Part shown: positions 8,030 to 16,927 of the stretch, one piece after another
Layout of the letters: each line of letters starts with the position of its first letter
Numbering within the stretch: position 1 is the first letter of the stretch
DNA from: JBGPHT01 sp041484525
GTDB lineage: Bacteria; Acidobacteriota; Terriglobia; Bryobacterales; Bryobacteraceae
Reading direction: 5' to 3'
Assembly: GCA_041484525.1 (NCBI GenBank)
Contig: JBGPHT010000003.1
Span: forward strand, 1-64,000
Length of the DNA: 64,000 nucleotides
Notes under the pieces: generated by a model
Database searches by the model: none
The model's input: only the letters and a program-made list of their open reading frames with translations
What the model was told of the DNA's origin: nothing
Position numbers and translations under genes: made by a program

Positions 8030-8924
8030 GAGACCCCTCCTGCGCTCCGGCCTTGGGCGACGCCGGGATCCTGGCGTCGCGCCGGATGGTAGCTTCCATT
8101 TGGAGGAAGGCCGGCCGGTGTTCTACCGGAATCGACCGCCGGGCGTACTCCACCGCCAGGAGAGGCGAGGAGCCGCGGGCAAAGGCCACAATCGCAATCC
8201 GCACTACAGCCTGGAACTCAGCCTCGACTTCGTTGTGGCTCTCCAGGCGGGCGGCCATCGGCCCGACAAGACCGTAACACAGGAAAATGCCCAGGAACGT
8301 GCCGACCAGTGCGGCCGCCACCTTTTGACCGACCAACTCGGGCGATCCACCGATCGATTCCATCGTGATCACTACTCCCAGCACGGCTGCCACGATTCCC
8401 AGGCCGGGGAGAGCATCGGCGATGGAGCTAAGGGCGTTCACCGGCTCCTGCCGGCCGCGCCGCTGGACTTCGATGTCCAGATCCATCATCTGGTCGAGTT
8501 CCTGCGAAGAGGTGGCGCCGATCACCAGCATGCGCAAGGAGTCGCAGACGAAGTCGCGCGTGGCCGTTACCTTCAGGAATTCCGGGTAGTTGGAAAAGAT
8601 GCGGCTGCTCTCCGGCTTTTCGACGTCTTCTTCGAGCCCGGCCGGACCGGCGCGCAACACATACCCGAACACCTCGTAGAGCATGCGCAAATAGCGCAGA
8701 AACGATGCGCTGGTGTGGACGGAAGGGTGAATTGCCGTCAGCGCCCCGCGCCACATCTTGCGGAGCACCCTGGGCGGATTGGCCAGAAGTAAGATGCCAA
8801 CGGCGGCGCCCCCCACGATCAGGAGCTCGGCCGGCTGAAACAGGACGTAGGGATTGCCCTTTTCGAGGAGGAAACCTCCGAACACGGCCAGAAAGACGAC
8901 GAGAATGCCGATAATTGCGAGCAT
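8010..8924 (-). CDS. motA: MotA-like flagellar stator protein
   Basis: Integral membrane partner of MotB, forming the ion channel that drives rotation. Four hydrophobic segments are visible: residues about 2-20 (MLAIIGILVVFLAVFGGFLL), about 27-45 (ELLIVGGAAVGILLL), and two near 170-215 flanking the conserved DALPGLGIVAAVLGVVITM and GQKVAAALVGTFLGIFLCYG blocks. I prefer the ATG at 8924 (304 residues) because it aligns with the family N-terminus; an in-frame GTG at 8945 adds seven residues. A palindrome lies immediately upstream of this start. Together with motB it makes a two-gene operon. Confidence 0.9.
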   Translation of the reverse strand: MLAIIGILVVFLAVFGGFLLEKGNPYVLFQPAELLIVGGAAVGILLLANPPRVLRKMWRGALTAIHPSVHTSASFLRYLRMLYEVFGYVLRAGPAGLEEDVEKPESSRIFSNYPEFLKVTATRDFVCDSLRMLVIGATSSQELDQMMDLDIEVQRRGRQEPVNALSSIADALPGLGIVAAVLGVVITMESIGGSPELVGQKVAAALVGTFLGIFLCYGLVGPMAARLESHNEVEAEFQAVVRIAIVAFARGSSPLLAVEYARRSIPVEHRPAFLQMEATIRRDARIPASPKAGAQEGSLAGQTA

Positions 8925-8926
8925 AA

Positions 8927-8955
8927 ATATTCGAGGGTGCTGCACCCCCGAGTAT
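8927..8955. repeat. Compact palindrome abutting the motA start
   Basis: 14-nt arms around a single central base at 8941 pair with one mismatch and one G-T wobble. On the motA strand the structure ends two bases before the preferred ATG, so it could hide the ribosome entry site or act as an attenuating hairpin. No Shine-Dalgarno sequence is evident between it and the ATG. It could instead be a terminator-like remnant from upstream, but no gene reads into it from that side. Confidence 0.55.
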
Positions 8956-9072
8956 CTTATCGGCTGGAATTACGAAAGTCCTAGAGCCCGGCCCGATTTG
9001 AGGGGAATAGCACCGGGCTGGACCGCCTTTTCTGCAACTCGAAGCGGGGCCGAGTACGTATCTATCTAACAC

Positions 9073-11502
9073 ATGCTACAAGACCTGCGCTTCGGCCTTA
9101 AGCTGCTCTGGAAGGAAAAGGCCTTCACGGTTACGGCCCTCCTTACGCTGGCACTATGCATCGGCGCCAACACCGCCATCTTCACCGTGCTTCATGCGGT
9201 GATTCTGGAACCGCTCCATTTTCCCGAGCCGGAGCGGCTGGCGACGATGTACAACCTCTACCCCGGCGTGGGGGTAAACGAGAACGGCAGCAACGGCGTC
9301 CCGGACTACCTCGATCGCAAGCAACTGGCGGCCTTCGACTCGCTGGCGATCCTGGGGACGGCCGGCTACGAAGTGGGCGCGCAAGGCTCGCCCGCGCGCA
9401 TCGACGGCGAGTTCGTCAGCCCGTCCTATTTTCGGGTGCTGCGGACCACACCGCTGATGGGGCGCGCCTTCACGGAGGACGACGCCGTCCTGGGCAAAGA
9501 CCACTCCGTCATTTTGAGCCACGGGCTGTGGAAGAGCATGTTCGGGCGCGACCCGAACCTCATCGGCAAAGATGTTCGCCTCAGCGGCGTGCCCTATCGC
9601 ATCGTGGGGATCATGCCCGAGGGCTTCGAATCGCCGCTTTCCGAGGCTCGTTTATGGGTGCCGTTTGCCTTCCGGCCGGAACAGACGAAGGAAGATCAGA
9701 GGCACAGCAATAACTGGAGCATCATCGCGCGGCTGAAGTCCGGCGTGAGCATGGAGCAGGCGCGCGCGCAGGTGGACGCGCTCAACCGGCAGAATACGGA
9801 GCGCTCTCCTTATAAGAAGCTGCTGATCGATGCCCACTTCTACACCAAGGTCGCGGGCCTGAAGGACGAGTTGGTGAAGGACGTCAAGCCTACCCTCTAC
9901 CTGCTCGAGGGGGCGGTGGTTTTCGTGCTGCTCATCGGATGCGTGAACGTGGCGAACCTGATGCTGGTGCGTTCCAACATCCGGCTGAAGGAGCTGGCGA
10001 TCCGGTTCGCCATGGGGGCGGGACGCGTGCGACTGGCTCGGCAGCTTCTCACGGAGAGCGTGACGCTGGCGGCCCTGGGCGGAGTTTTAGGCGTCGCGAC
10101 CGGACTGGCGGGCGTGCGGCTGCTGGCGCTGCTGGGGTCGAAAGACCTGCCGCGCGGCGCGCACATCGCGATCGATGGCAGCGTGCTCGGGTTCAGCGCG
10201 GCGGTTGCGGTCTTTACTGGTCTGGCGTTCGGCAGCGTGCCGATCTATCACCTGATGCGGCGCGATCTGAACTCGATCTTCCGGCAATCCGGGCGGACAG
10301 GGACGGCGGAGCGGCGCGCGCTGCTGACGCGTTCGGCGCTGGTGGTCTGCCAGGTGGGGCTGGCGTTCATCCTGCTGATCGGCGCGGGGCTGCTCACGTT
10401 GAGCTTCTCGCGGCTGCTGGCGGTCAGCCCCGGGTTCCAGCCGCAGAACGTCGTCACCGCGCGATTCACGCTGCCGCGTCCGCGGTATAACGAGGACGCG
10501 CGCGCCCGCACCACGATCTCGAGCACGATCGAGAAGGTCCGGACCTTCCCGGGCGTGACTGCGGTGGGCGCAACCAACTTCCTGCCGTTCACCAACAATA
10601 ACAACTCGAGTGTGGCGACGATCGGCGGCTACACGCGCGCGCCCGGCGAGAATCCGCCGGTGCCGGCGCGGAACAATGTCAACCCCGGGTACTTTCAGGC
10701 TCTCGGCATCCCTCTGATGCAGGGCCGCGTGTTTCAGGATAGCGACACGGCGGCGAGCCCCAAGGTCATCGTGATCGACGAGTTCCTGGCGCGCAAGTAT
10801 TGGCCCAAGGGGAATGCCCTCGGGGCGCAGATCTGGGACGGGCTGGATACGCGGCTGCCCGCCTACACGGTGGTGGGCGTAGTGGGCAACGTCAAGGCCA
10901 ACGACCTGGCCGACCAGAACCCCGTCGGGCAGATCTATTTCGATTACCTTCAGAAGACGCCGCGGTCCGTCCACCTGGTGGTGAAAACGGCGCGCGACGG
11001 CGCCCAGGTGAGCGCGGAGCTGCGTCGTGCGCTGCAGGCAGCCGACCCCGAGCTGCCGCTCTATGACGTGAAGAGCATGTCCGAGCGGGTGGCGGGCTCG
11101 GTGCGGAACCGGCGCGCGGCGACGATCGTCTGCCTGGTCTTCGCGTGCCTGGCGCTGACGCTCTCGGCCATCGGGATCTACGGCGTGCTGGCCTACACGG
11201 TGACGCAGCGTACGCGCGAATTCGGCATCCGGATGGCGTTGGGGGCGGAGGCCGGCATGGTGGTTCGGATGGTGCTGTTGCACGGCGTGAAGCTGGCGGC
11301 CATCGGATTGTTGGCCGGCTTGGGCGGCGCATTTGCGCTGACGCGGCTCATGACCGCACTGCTCTATTCGGTGAAGCCGACGGACCCCGTGGTGTATGCG
11401 GCGGTGGCGGCGGCGCTGATGCTGGTGGCGCTGGCGGCGTCGCTGGTGCCTTCCCTGCGGGCCCTGCGCATCCACCCCTCGGTGGCTTTGCGCTACGAAT
11501 AG
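9073..11502 (+). CDS. MacB/FtsX-type ABC permease without ATPase (acidobacterial duplicated orphan permease)
   Basis: Large membrane protein of 809 residues with the duplicated layout of this family. It starts with a membrane helix (about 17-40, TVTALLTLALCIGANTAIF), a periplasmic MacB-like core domain, an FtsX block of three helices (about 275-390), a further helix near 420-445, a second periplasmic core (about 450-680), and a final FtsX block of three helices (about 690-800). The ending SLRALRIHPSVALRYE is characteristic. No ATPase gene is adjacent, which is normal for these orphans; the transported substrate is unknown. The Nudix gene starts 3 bp after its stop and is probably cotranscribed. 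Confidence 0.92.
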   Translation: MLQDLRFGLKLLWKEKAFTVTALLTLALCIGANTAIFTVLHAVILEPLHFPEPERLATMYNLYPGVGVNENGSNGVPDYLDRKQLAAFDSLAILGTAGYEVGAQGSPARIDGEFVSPSYFRVLRTTPLMGRAFTEDDAVLGKDHSVILSHGLWKSMFGRDPNLIGKDVRLSGVPYRIVGIMPEGFESPLSEARLWVPFAFRPEQTKEDQRHSNNWSIIARLKSGVSMEQARAQVDALNRQNTERSPYKKLLIDAHFYTKVAGLKDELVKDVKPTLYLLEGAVVFVLLIGCVNVANLMLVRSNIRLKELAIRFAMGAGRVRLARQLLTESVTLAALGGVLGVATGLAGVRLLALLGSKDLPRGAHIAIDGSVLGFSAAVAVFTGLAFGSVPIYHLMRRDLNSIFRQSGRTGTAERRALLTRSALVVCQVGLAFILLIGAGLLTLSFSRLLAVSPGFQPQNVVTARFTLPRPRYNEDARARTTISSTIEKVRTFPGVTAVGATNFLPFTNNNNSSVATIGGYTRAPGENPPVPARNNVNPGYFQALGIPLMQGRVFQDSDTAASPKVIVIDEFLARKYWPKGNALGAQIWDGLDTRLPAYTVVGVVGNVKANDLADQNPVGQIYFDYLQKTPRSVHLVVKTARDGAQVSAELRRALQAADPELPLYDVKSMSERVAGSVRNRRAATIVCLVFACLALTLSAIGIYGVLAYTVTQRTREFGIRMALGAEAGMVVRMVLLHGVKLAAIGLLAGLGGAFALTRLMTALLYSVKPTDPVVYAAVAAALMLVALAASLVPSLRALRIHPSVALRYE

Positions 11503-11505
11503 AGA

Positions 11506-11964
11506 ATGGCAAAAACCAGCGCCGGCCTATTGGTGTTTCGACGCAGCGGCAGCCGGATCGAAGTACTTCTGGTCCACCCCGGCGGACCGTTTTGGAAGAA
11601 TAAGGATGATGGCGCGTGGTCCATCCCGAAGGGCGAATACGATTCGGGCGAGGACCCTTTACGCGCCGCCTGTCGCGAGTTTCAGGAGGAGACAGGCATT
11701 GCGCCCACGGGTGAGTTTCTGGCGTTGCGCGAAGTGAAGCAGGCGGGAGGCAAACTGGTGCGGGCGTGGGCGCTTGAAGCCGACTACGATTCGGCGGCGA
11801 TGCGAAGCAATACGTTCGAAATGGAATGGCCGCCTCGGTCGGGGCGGAAGCAGTCCTTCCCGGAAGTGGACCGGGCATCTTGGTTTGCGCTCGAGGAAGC
11901 GCGGGTGAAGATTCTGGCGGGCCAGTTGCCGTTGATCGTGGAGTTGGCGGCGAAGATTGGCTAA
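11506..11964 (+). CDS. Nudix hydrolase
   Basis: Small pyrophosphohydrolase of 152 residues that should cleave a nucleoside diphosphate linked to another group. The full Nudix box is present at about residues 44-66: GEYDSGEDPLRAACREFQEETG fits the G-x5-E-x7-REUXEE pattern, with the metal-binding glutamates intact. The N-terminal SAGLLVFRRSGSRIEVLLVHPGG is typical of the subgroup annotated as predicted NTP pyrophosphohydrolases. It follows the orphan permease by 3 bp. Substrate cannot be assigned. Confidence 0.92.
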   Translation: MAKTSAGLLVFRRSGSRIEVLLVHPGGPFWKNKDDGAWSIPKGEYDSGEDPLRAACREFQEETGIAPTGEFLALREVKQAGGKLVRAWALEADYDSAAMRSNTFEMEWPPRSGRKQSFPEVDRASWFALEEARVKILAGQLPLIVELAAKIG

Positions 11965-12015
11965 CGCACAACGGCCCGGCTGATTTGGGCCACTGAAAAA
12001 CGCTCCGGTGGTGGA

Positions 12016-12309
12016 TTAGCGCCAGTGGCCTTCGACGAAGACCCATCCGCCGCGGCGATGTACCCATTTCGCCTGCACCCAGTGGGCGCGCGGATGCGGC
12101 GGCCTGACCCATGCGCCCGGTACCCAAACGTAAGCACGGCCGTCCCATCGCTGATAGCCGGGAGTCCAGAGGTAGCCGGGGCCGGGCGCGACCAGGCGGC
12201 GCTCCACAGGCGGGCGGGGTGGGCCGATGCGAACGAAAACGTCGGCCGCCATCGCACTTACCGTAAAGGCGGCTGCACAGGCGAATCCAAGCAGAGTTTT
12301 GCGAATCAT
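12016..12309 (-). CDS. Small secreted YXWGXW-repeat-like protein
   Basis: 97-residue exported protein. A Sec signal peptide (about 1-22, MIRKTLLGFACAAAFTVSAMA) is followed by a Trp/Tyr/Pro-rich domain with repeated YLWTPGYQRWDGRAYVWVPGAW and WVHRRGGWVFVEGHWR units, which is the pattern of the YXWGXW family of bacterial surface proteins of unknown role. The start at 12309 is chosen because it begins the signal peptide and is preceded by GGGAGAGAAG; the same frame is open further upstream but without sense. It stands alone between the Nudix gene (convergent) and the nucleotidyltransferase. Confidence 0.82.
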   Translation of the reverse strand: MIRKTLLGFACAAAFTVSAMAADVFVRIGPPRPPVERRLVAPGPGYLWTPGYQRWDGRAYVWVPGAWVRPPHPRAHWVQAKWVHRRGGWVFVEGHWR

Positions 12310-12361
12310 CTTCTCTCCCTCAATTAGGATTCTGGCAGGAAATGGTCCAACGTGCGAAATC

Positions 12362-12946
12362 TTACTCTTTGGATTCGCGTTCGACTTGCGCGACAGCGCG
12401 GACGAGCAGGTCGGCGACGCGGAGGCGTCCGGCCCAGGAGTCCAGATAGGCGCGGTCGAGGTTGGGGTTGGTAGAAATGATCCCCGCGATATCGGACCAT
12501 TGCCGGTCGGAAATCTCACCGCCGGCTCGGTACCACTGCAGCTTGGCAAGGAGGATGTCTTCGGCGCTGGCGACCGGGCAGACGATGGATTCGCTGAGAC
12601 CGGGCAGCGTGGTGCGAGTCGCTCGGGTTAGTTGCGTCTCGCCAAATTCGTTCGTAACTGGAAAGATGTCGATCTTCTCGCTCGACGGCATGTGAATCAG
12701 GTTGAAGGAGCGTCCGGCGGCGATGCTGCTACGCATCATTGCTGGATCGGCGTACCAATCCTTGCCGAGCGTGTCCGAAAGCTGTTGCGTTTGTCTGTCC
12801 GTAATCGCGGCGACAATGTCGACGTCCATTGTCGCGCGCGGGATTCCTCGGGCCGACGAAGCGAGCGAACCGCCCACCAGATAGGGAATCCGGAGTTGCT
12901 CCAAAGCGGCAATCAGAAGTTTAAGCGTCGATGTGAGTCGTTCCAT
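12362..12946 (-). CDS. Nucleotidyltransferase-fold protein (AbiEii/MNT-like)
   Basis: 194 residues. The N-terminal half shows the nucleotidyltransferase signature VGGSLASSARGIPRATMDVDIVA (about 22-45): a GGS-type loop followed by the DVD pair of metal ligands, and a third acidic residue in EKIDIFPV (about 92). This fold is used by antibiotic nucleotidyltransferases and by toxins of AbiEii and MNT type. It overlaps by 26 bp the 89-residue gene upstream, an association I recognise as recurring in environmental bacteria. Whether the pair is a toxin-antitoxin module or a housekeeping modifier cannot be told here. It closes the minus-strand operon that starts at 15711. Confidence 0.75.
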   Translation of the reverse strand: MERLTSTLKLLIAALEQLRIPYLVGGSLASSARGIPRATMDVDIVAAITDRQTQQLSDTLGKDWYADPAMMRSSIAAGRSFNLIHMPSSEKIDIFPVTNEFGETQLTRATRTTLPGLSESIVCPVASAEDILLAKLQWYRAGGEISDRQWSDIAGIISTNPNLDRAYLDSWAGRLRVADLLVRAVAQVERESKE

Positions 12947-13190
12947 GGGATGTCAGAGCGTTGCCATACGCCGCCTTGAATAACTCCTTGCCGAGCGTCA
13001 GGCGCGCCAGCCGCAGGAAAATTTCGCGGTCATCCGCCTGCGGGTACCGTTCCCGCATTCCCGCCTCCGCGAAAGAGCGAATTAGCGCCGACATCTCTAG
13101 CGCGCGCGCCAGCTTTTCCTCGGGCGGCATGCGCCGCTGGAGGTCCAGGAAGACCTTCCATGCTTCGGGGCTGGTGTCGGCGGGGCGCAT
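12921..13190 (-). CDS. Small protein paired with nucleotidyltransferase
   Basis: 89 residues, mostly helical, no signal peptide or membrane segment. The sequence SPEAWKVFLDLQRRMPPEEKLARALEMSALIRSF and RERYPQADDREIFLRLARL resembles a family of small proteins often encoded just before nucleotidyltransferase genes. Its ATG is 2 bp after the stop of the OPT transporter gene, and it overlaps the nucleotidyltransferase by 26 bp, so all are likely translated from one message. A partner or antidote role is an inference from position only. Confidence 0.65.
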   Translation of the reverse strand: MRPADTSPEAWKVFLDLQRRMPPEEKLARALEMSALIRSFAEAGMRERYPQADDREIFLRLARLTLGKELFKAAYGNALTSHGTTHIDA

Positions 13191-13192
13191 GC

Positions 13193-15268
13193 TTACATGA
13201 TCGCAACTGGCGGCGCGGGTTCGTCGGGGCTGTCGGCGTTGGTCATCGGGATGCGGATCAGCACAAACGCGAGGAGCGCCATCACGAGGATGCCGGCCAG
13301 GTACGACGGGTCCTTGAAAAACTCGGGCAACGGCCAGTCCTGGAAGTTGAAGGTGGCGATCACCAGGCCGGCCAGGGCCTCACCGGCGATCAGACCGGAG
13401 GCCACCAGCACGCCCGTGTTCTCGACGCGCGCGCCCTGGGCTTCGTTGTGGCCGGCGCGGCGGCCGAGCGAATCGTTCATCCAGCGGATGACGCCGCCGA
13501 CGAAGATGGCGGAGGTGATCGAGATCGGCAGGTACATGCCGATGGCCACCAGCATGGGGCTGCGCACCTGGAACAGGATCAGCGCGAAACCCATGAAGAT
13601 GCCGGCGATCACCAGCGGCCAGGCCATCTCGCCGCCCACAATGCCCTGCGCCAGCGACGCCATCAGGCCGGCCTGCGGCGCCGATAGCTCGCGGTCGCCG
13701 AAGCCGATGCCACCCTTATTGATGTTGCCGACGTGCAGGATCATCAGCGGGAAGTAGGTCACCAGGCAGGCGGCCACTACCGCGATCAACTCCACGATCT
13801 GAATCGTGCGCGGAGTGCCGCCTAGAATGTAGCCGACCTTGAAATCCTGCAACAGCTCGCCCGCCACGGCCGACGAAACGCAGACGACGGCGGCCACTCC
13901 GAGCACCGCCACTACGCCGGCGACTCCGGTGGCGCCCATGATGACCATCAGCAGCGCGGCGATCACCAGCGTCGAGAGCGTGAGACCCGAAATCGGATTG
14001 TTCGACGACCCGATCACACCCACCAGATAACCGGAGACCGTGGCGAAGAAGAATCCGACGATGAGCATCACGATCGCCGCCGCGATGCCGCCGGCCACCA
14101 GACCGGACAGGTAAATGTAGAGCACGCACATCAGCGCAAACACCAGGCCGATCAGGGAGAAAACCGTCTTCGAACTCATATAACGCTCGGTGCGGCTGAC
14201 GGTTTCGAGCGCCGGACCGCCACGGAGTTCCGAGAACGCCTTGCCCAGACCTTGCAGCAGGCTCTTGCGCATGCGGAAGAGAGTGTAGCAAGTGCCCACC
14301 ATCATGCCGCCGACGGCGATCGGCCGCACGATGTAGCGCCAGATCGCGTTGGCCTGCCCCAGCCAGGTGGCGTCGGTGGCGCCTGCGGGCAGGTTGAGGT
14401 GCGGTCCCTGGAAAAAGATGAGGATCGGAATCAGCAGCCCCCAAGCCAGCACGCTGCCCGAGAAATTCAGCGCCGCCAGGCTGGGTCCGATGATGTAGCC
14501 CACGCCGATGAAGGCGGGGCTCACGGTGGGCGCGGCGAACGTGGTGGTTCCACCGGCAGTCAGAATGTTGGTGCTGTTGGCGGGGCCGAGCCGCAGCGTG
14601 CTCCTGCCCAATTGGCCCACACGGAAGAAGAAGTCGTGGTCCGACGCGAACAGCTTGAACTGGCCCAGCAGGAAGACCAGCGCGCCGAATCCGATGTTGT
14701 AGAAAAGATATTTGGCCGCTTTGGCGCCCGTCTGGCCGGCCTTGTGGATCTCCGCCGCCGCCACCGATTCGGGGAACGGCAGTTCCGGATCTTCCACCAT
14801 GACGCGCCGCACCAGCGATACGAAGAGCACGCCGAGCACGGAGCCCACGATCATCAGCGAGGTCGACTTCCAATACGTGGGATCGCTCGCCAGCACCCAC
14901 ATGCTTTGCCAGAACCCCAGGCCTTTGGGGATTACGGGAAACGCCCACACCTTGGCGATGAAGAACGCCGGGATGGTGAACACCGCACCCGCCGCCACGG
15001 ATTCGCCGATCGAGCCCGCGGTGCGCGCGATGTTCTCTTCGAGGATCGATCCCTTGCGCAATCGCAGCACGGCCATGCCGATGACCGCGGCCGGGTAAGT
15101 GGCGGCGATGGTCTGGCCGGCACGCAGGCCGAGGTACGCATTGGCGGCGCCCAGCACTACCGTCATGATGAGACCGAGAATCACGGCGCGCGCCGTGAAC
15201 TCCTTCATCTGCATGCTCTCGGGCACGAACGGGACGTGCTTGCGCGGCTTCTCTCCGGTCGGCGTCAT
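13193..15268 (-). CDS. OPT family oligopeptide/metal-complex transporter
   Basis: 691-residue polytopic membrane protein, with about 14-16 hydrophobic segments spread over the whole length. The N-terminal region KEFTARAVILGLIMTVVLGAANAYLGLRAGQTIAATYPAAVIGMAVL is the typical start of bacterial OPT carriers, and GSSNNPISGLTLSTL and the central IQIVELIAVVAA segments are family blocks. OPT proteins import peptides or metal chelates with protons. The gene overlaps the YqeY-like gene by 4 bp and is followed at 2 bp by the small-protein gene. The substrate is unknown; peptides are the default guess. Confidence 0.92.
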   Translation of the reverse strand: MTPTGEKPRKHVPFVPESMQMKEFTARAVILGLIMTVVLGAANAYLGLRAGQTIAATYPAAVIGMAVLRLRKGSILEENIARTAGSIGESVAAGAVFTIPAFFIAKVWAFPVIPKGLGFWQSMWVLASDPTYWKSTSLMIVGSVLGVLFVSLVRRVMVEDPELPFPESVAAAEIHKAGQTGAKAAKYLFYNIGFGALVFLLGQFKLFASDHDFFFRVGQLGRSTLRLGPANSTNILTAGGTTTFAAPTVSPAFIGVGYIIGPSLAALNFSGSVLAWGLLIPILIFFQGPHLNLPAGATDATWLGQANAIWRYIVRPIAVGGMMVGTCYTLFRMRKSLLQGLGKAFSELRGGPALETVSRTERYMSSKTVFSLIGLVFALMCVLYIYLSGLVAGGIAAAIVMLIVGFFFATVSGYLVGVIGSSNNPISGLTLSTLVIAALLMVIMGATGVAGVVAVLGVAAVVCVSSAVAGELLQDFKVGYILGGTPRTIQIVELIAVVAACLVTYFPLMILHVGNINKGGIGFGDRELSAPQAGLMASLAQGIVGGEMAWPLVIAGIFMGFALILFQVRSPMLVAIGMYLPISITSAIFVGGVIRWMNDSLGRRAGHNEAQGARVENTGVLVASGLIAGEALAGLVIATFNFQDWPLPEFFKDPSYLAGILVMALLAFVLIRIPMTNADSPDEPAPPVAIM

Positions 15269-15711
15269 GAAAGTTTCGCCCTCACTTTTTCGCTCATCGC
15301 TTTGCCATCGACGGTCCTGCCCGCCAGTCTGGCCTGCGCGGCCTTCATCACGACACCCATCTGTTTGAGCGAGGTGATCCCGGTCTCGGCCAGCGCGGCG
15401 TCGATGGCGGCGTCGACGTCGGCTTCGGTGGCGGCCGCCGGCATATAGCTTTCGATCAGCTTGCGCTCGGCCTCTTCCTTCTCCGCCTGCTCGATGCGGC
15501 CGGCGTTGCGGAAGGCCTCTGCGGCATCGATGCGCTGCTTCACCAGCATCTTCAAGATCTGCATTTCGGCGGCCTCGTCGAGGGGCTTCGGCGAGTCCGC
15601 CTTGTACTTCATGAGCGCGGATTTGATCATGCGAAGCGCGCTGAGACGCGCCTCGGCTTTCGCCTTCATGGCCGCAACCATGTCGGTCTGCACCTGATCG
15701 ATGAGGGGCAT
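15265..15711 (-). CDS. GatB/YqeY domain protein
   Basis: 148-residue soluble protein of the YqeY family, which shares a helical domain with the tRNA-binding tail of GatB. The N-terminal LIDQVQTDMVAAMKAKAEARLSALRMIKSALMKYKAD and the central LKMLVKQRIDAAEAFRNAGR block are diagnostic. A role in tRNA-related chemistry has been suggested for the family but is not established. It is the first gene of a minus-strand operon whose next member (the OPT transporter) starts within its stop codon. The gap to the divergent aminotransferase gene is 33 bp and must contain both promoters. Confidence 0.9.
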   Translation of the reverse strand: MPLIDQVQTDMVAAMKAKAEARLSALRMIKSALMKYKADSPKPLDEAAEMQILKMLVKQRIDAAEAFRNAGRIEQAEKEEAERKLIESYMPAAATEADVDAAIDAALAETGITSLKQMGVVMKAAQARLAGRTVDGKAMSEKVRAKLS

Positions 15712-15744
15712 GATGTCTGCTATTCTAGAAGACTAACCCGCACG

Positions 15745-16917
15745 ATGTATATCAAAAAACAACGCTTACTGACTCCCGGCCCGACCCCTCTCTACCCGCC
15801 GGCGCTGCACGCCATGATGGCATCGGACATCCACCATCGCACGGAGGATTTCCGGAAAGCCTACCGTTCGTGCCTGGCCGACCTGAAAGAAGTGATGGGC
15901 ACTACTAATGATGTGTTGATGTTTGCCGCTTCCGGGACGGGCGCGATGGACGCTACCGTTTCGAATCTGTTCTCGCGCGGCGACAAGGCGATCGTGTGCT
16001 GCGCCGGAAAGTTCGGCGAGCGCTGGGCCGAGATTGCCAAGGCCTACGGACTAGACGCCAACGTCATCACGAAACCCTACGGCAGCGTGGTGAGTCCGCA
16101 GGAAGTTCGCGACGCACTTGCCAAGGAACCGGCAACGAAGGGCGTTTTCGTACAGGCTTCGGAGACTTCGACGGGTGCTGCGCATGACGTGCGCGCGATG
16201 GGCGAGGCGGTGTCGAAAACGGGCGCGATCTTCGTGGTGGACGCGATCACGGGCCTCGGCACGATGCCGCTCGATATCGACGGCTGGGGTCTCGACGTGA
16301 CGATCGGCGGGTCGCAGAAGGCTTTCATGGTGCCGCCGGGACTGGCGTTTATGTCGGTGAGTCCGAAGGCGTGGAAGTTCGCCGATACCGCCACGCTGCC
16401 GCATTTCTATTTCAATCTGAAGAAGGAAAAGAAGAGCGGCGACGCGGGCGAATCGAGCTGGACGCCTTCGACGGCGCTGATTCTGGCACTTGGGGAAGCC
16501 CTGAAGTACGTCAAGCAGATCGGCATGGCGAACCTGGTGGAGAATGCGCGATTGCTGGCGGAAGCAACGCGGGCGGCGGCCGGCAAGCTGGGGCTCGAGC
16601 TGTTCGCTCCCGATTCGCCGGGCTCGTCCGTCACCGCGGTGAAGGCGCCCAAGGGGATGGATTCCGGCACCATCGTGAAGGAATTCCGCACCCGGTTCAA
16701 CGCTGTGATCGCCAACGGCCAGGGCTCGATGAAGGGGCAAATCTTCCGCATCGCGCACCTCGGCTACTTCGATTTTGCCGACCTTTTTGCCGTGGTCGCC
16801 GGGCTCGAGATCATTCTCAACGCCAATGGCTACGCGGTTCAATATGGAAGCGGTGTGGCTGCCGTCCAGGAAGTTTACCAGCGCGCCGCCGTGAAACCCG
16901 AAGCTGTAAACGCATAA
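15745..16917 (+). CDS. Class V PLP aminotransferase (alanine--glyoxylate / serine aminotransferase family)
   Basis: 390-residue PLP enzyme. LLTPGPTPLYPPALHAMM is the family N-terminus, the PLP-phosphate region lies in MFAASGTGAMDATVSNLF, the ring-stacking Asp in FVVDAITGLGTMPLDIDGWGLD, and the Schiff-base lysine in GGSQKAFMVPPG (about 194). By similarity it would transaminate serine, alanine or glyoxylate. Its stop is only 10 bp before serA, and no serC is in the window, so I infer that it may supply the phosphoserine aminotransferase step. Direct photorespiration-like glyoxylate use is the alternative. Confidence 0.9.
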   Translation: MYIKKQRLLTPGPTPLYPPALHAMMASDIHHRTEDFRKAYRSCLADLKEVMGTTNDVLMFAASGTGAMDATVSNLFSRGDKAIVCCAGKFGERWAEIAKAYGLDANVITKPYGSVVSPQEVRDALAKEPATKGVFVQASETSTGAAHDVRAMGEAVSKTGAIFVVDAITGLGTMPLDIDGWGLDVTIGGSQKAFMVPPGLAFMSVSPKAWKFADTATLPHFYFNLKKEKKSGDAGESSWTPSTALILALGEALKYVKQIGMANLVENARLLAEATRAAAGKLGLELFAPDSPGSSVTAVKAPKGMDSGTIVKEFRTRFNAVIANGQGSMKGQIFRIAHLGYFDFADLFAVVAGLEIILNANGYAVQYGSGVAAVQEVYQRAAVKPEAVNA

Positions 16918-16927
16918 CGCGAAACAC

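Noticed and set aside
10087..11475. A 462-residue minus-strand open frame across the orphan permease
   Set aside because: Its composition (Arg, Gln, His runs) and antisense position over conserved FtsX blocks mark it as a shadow.
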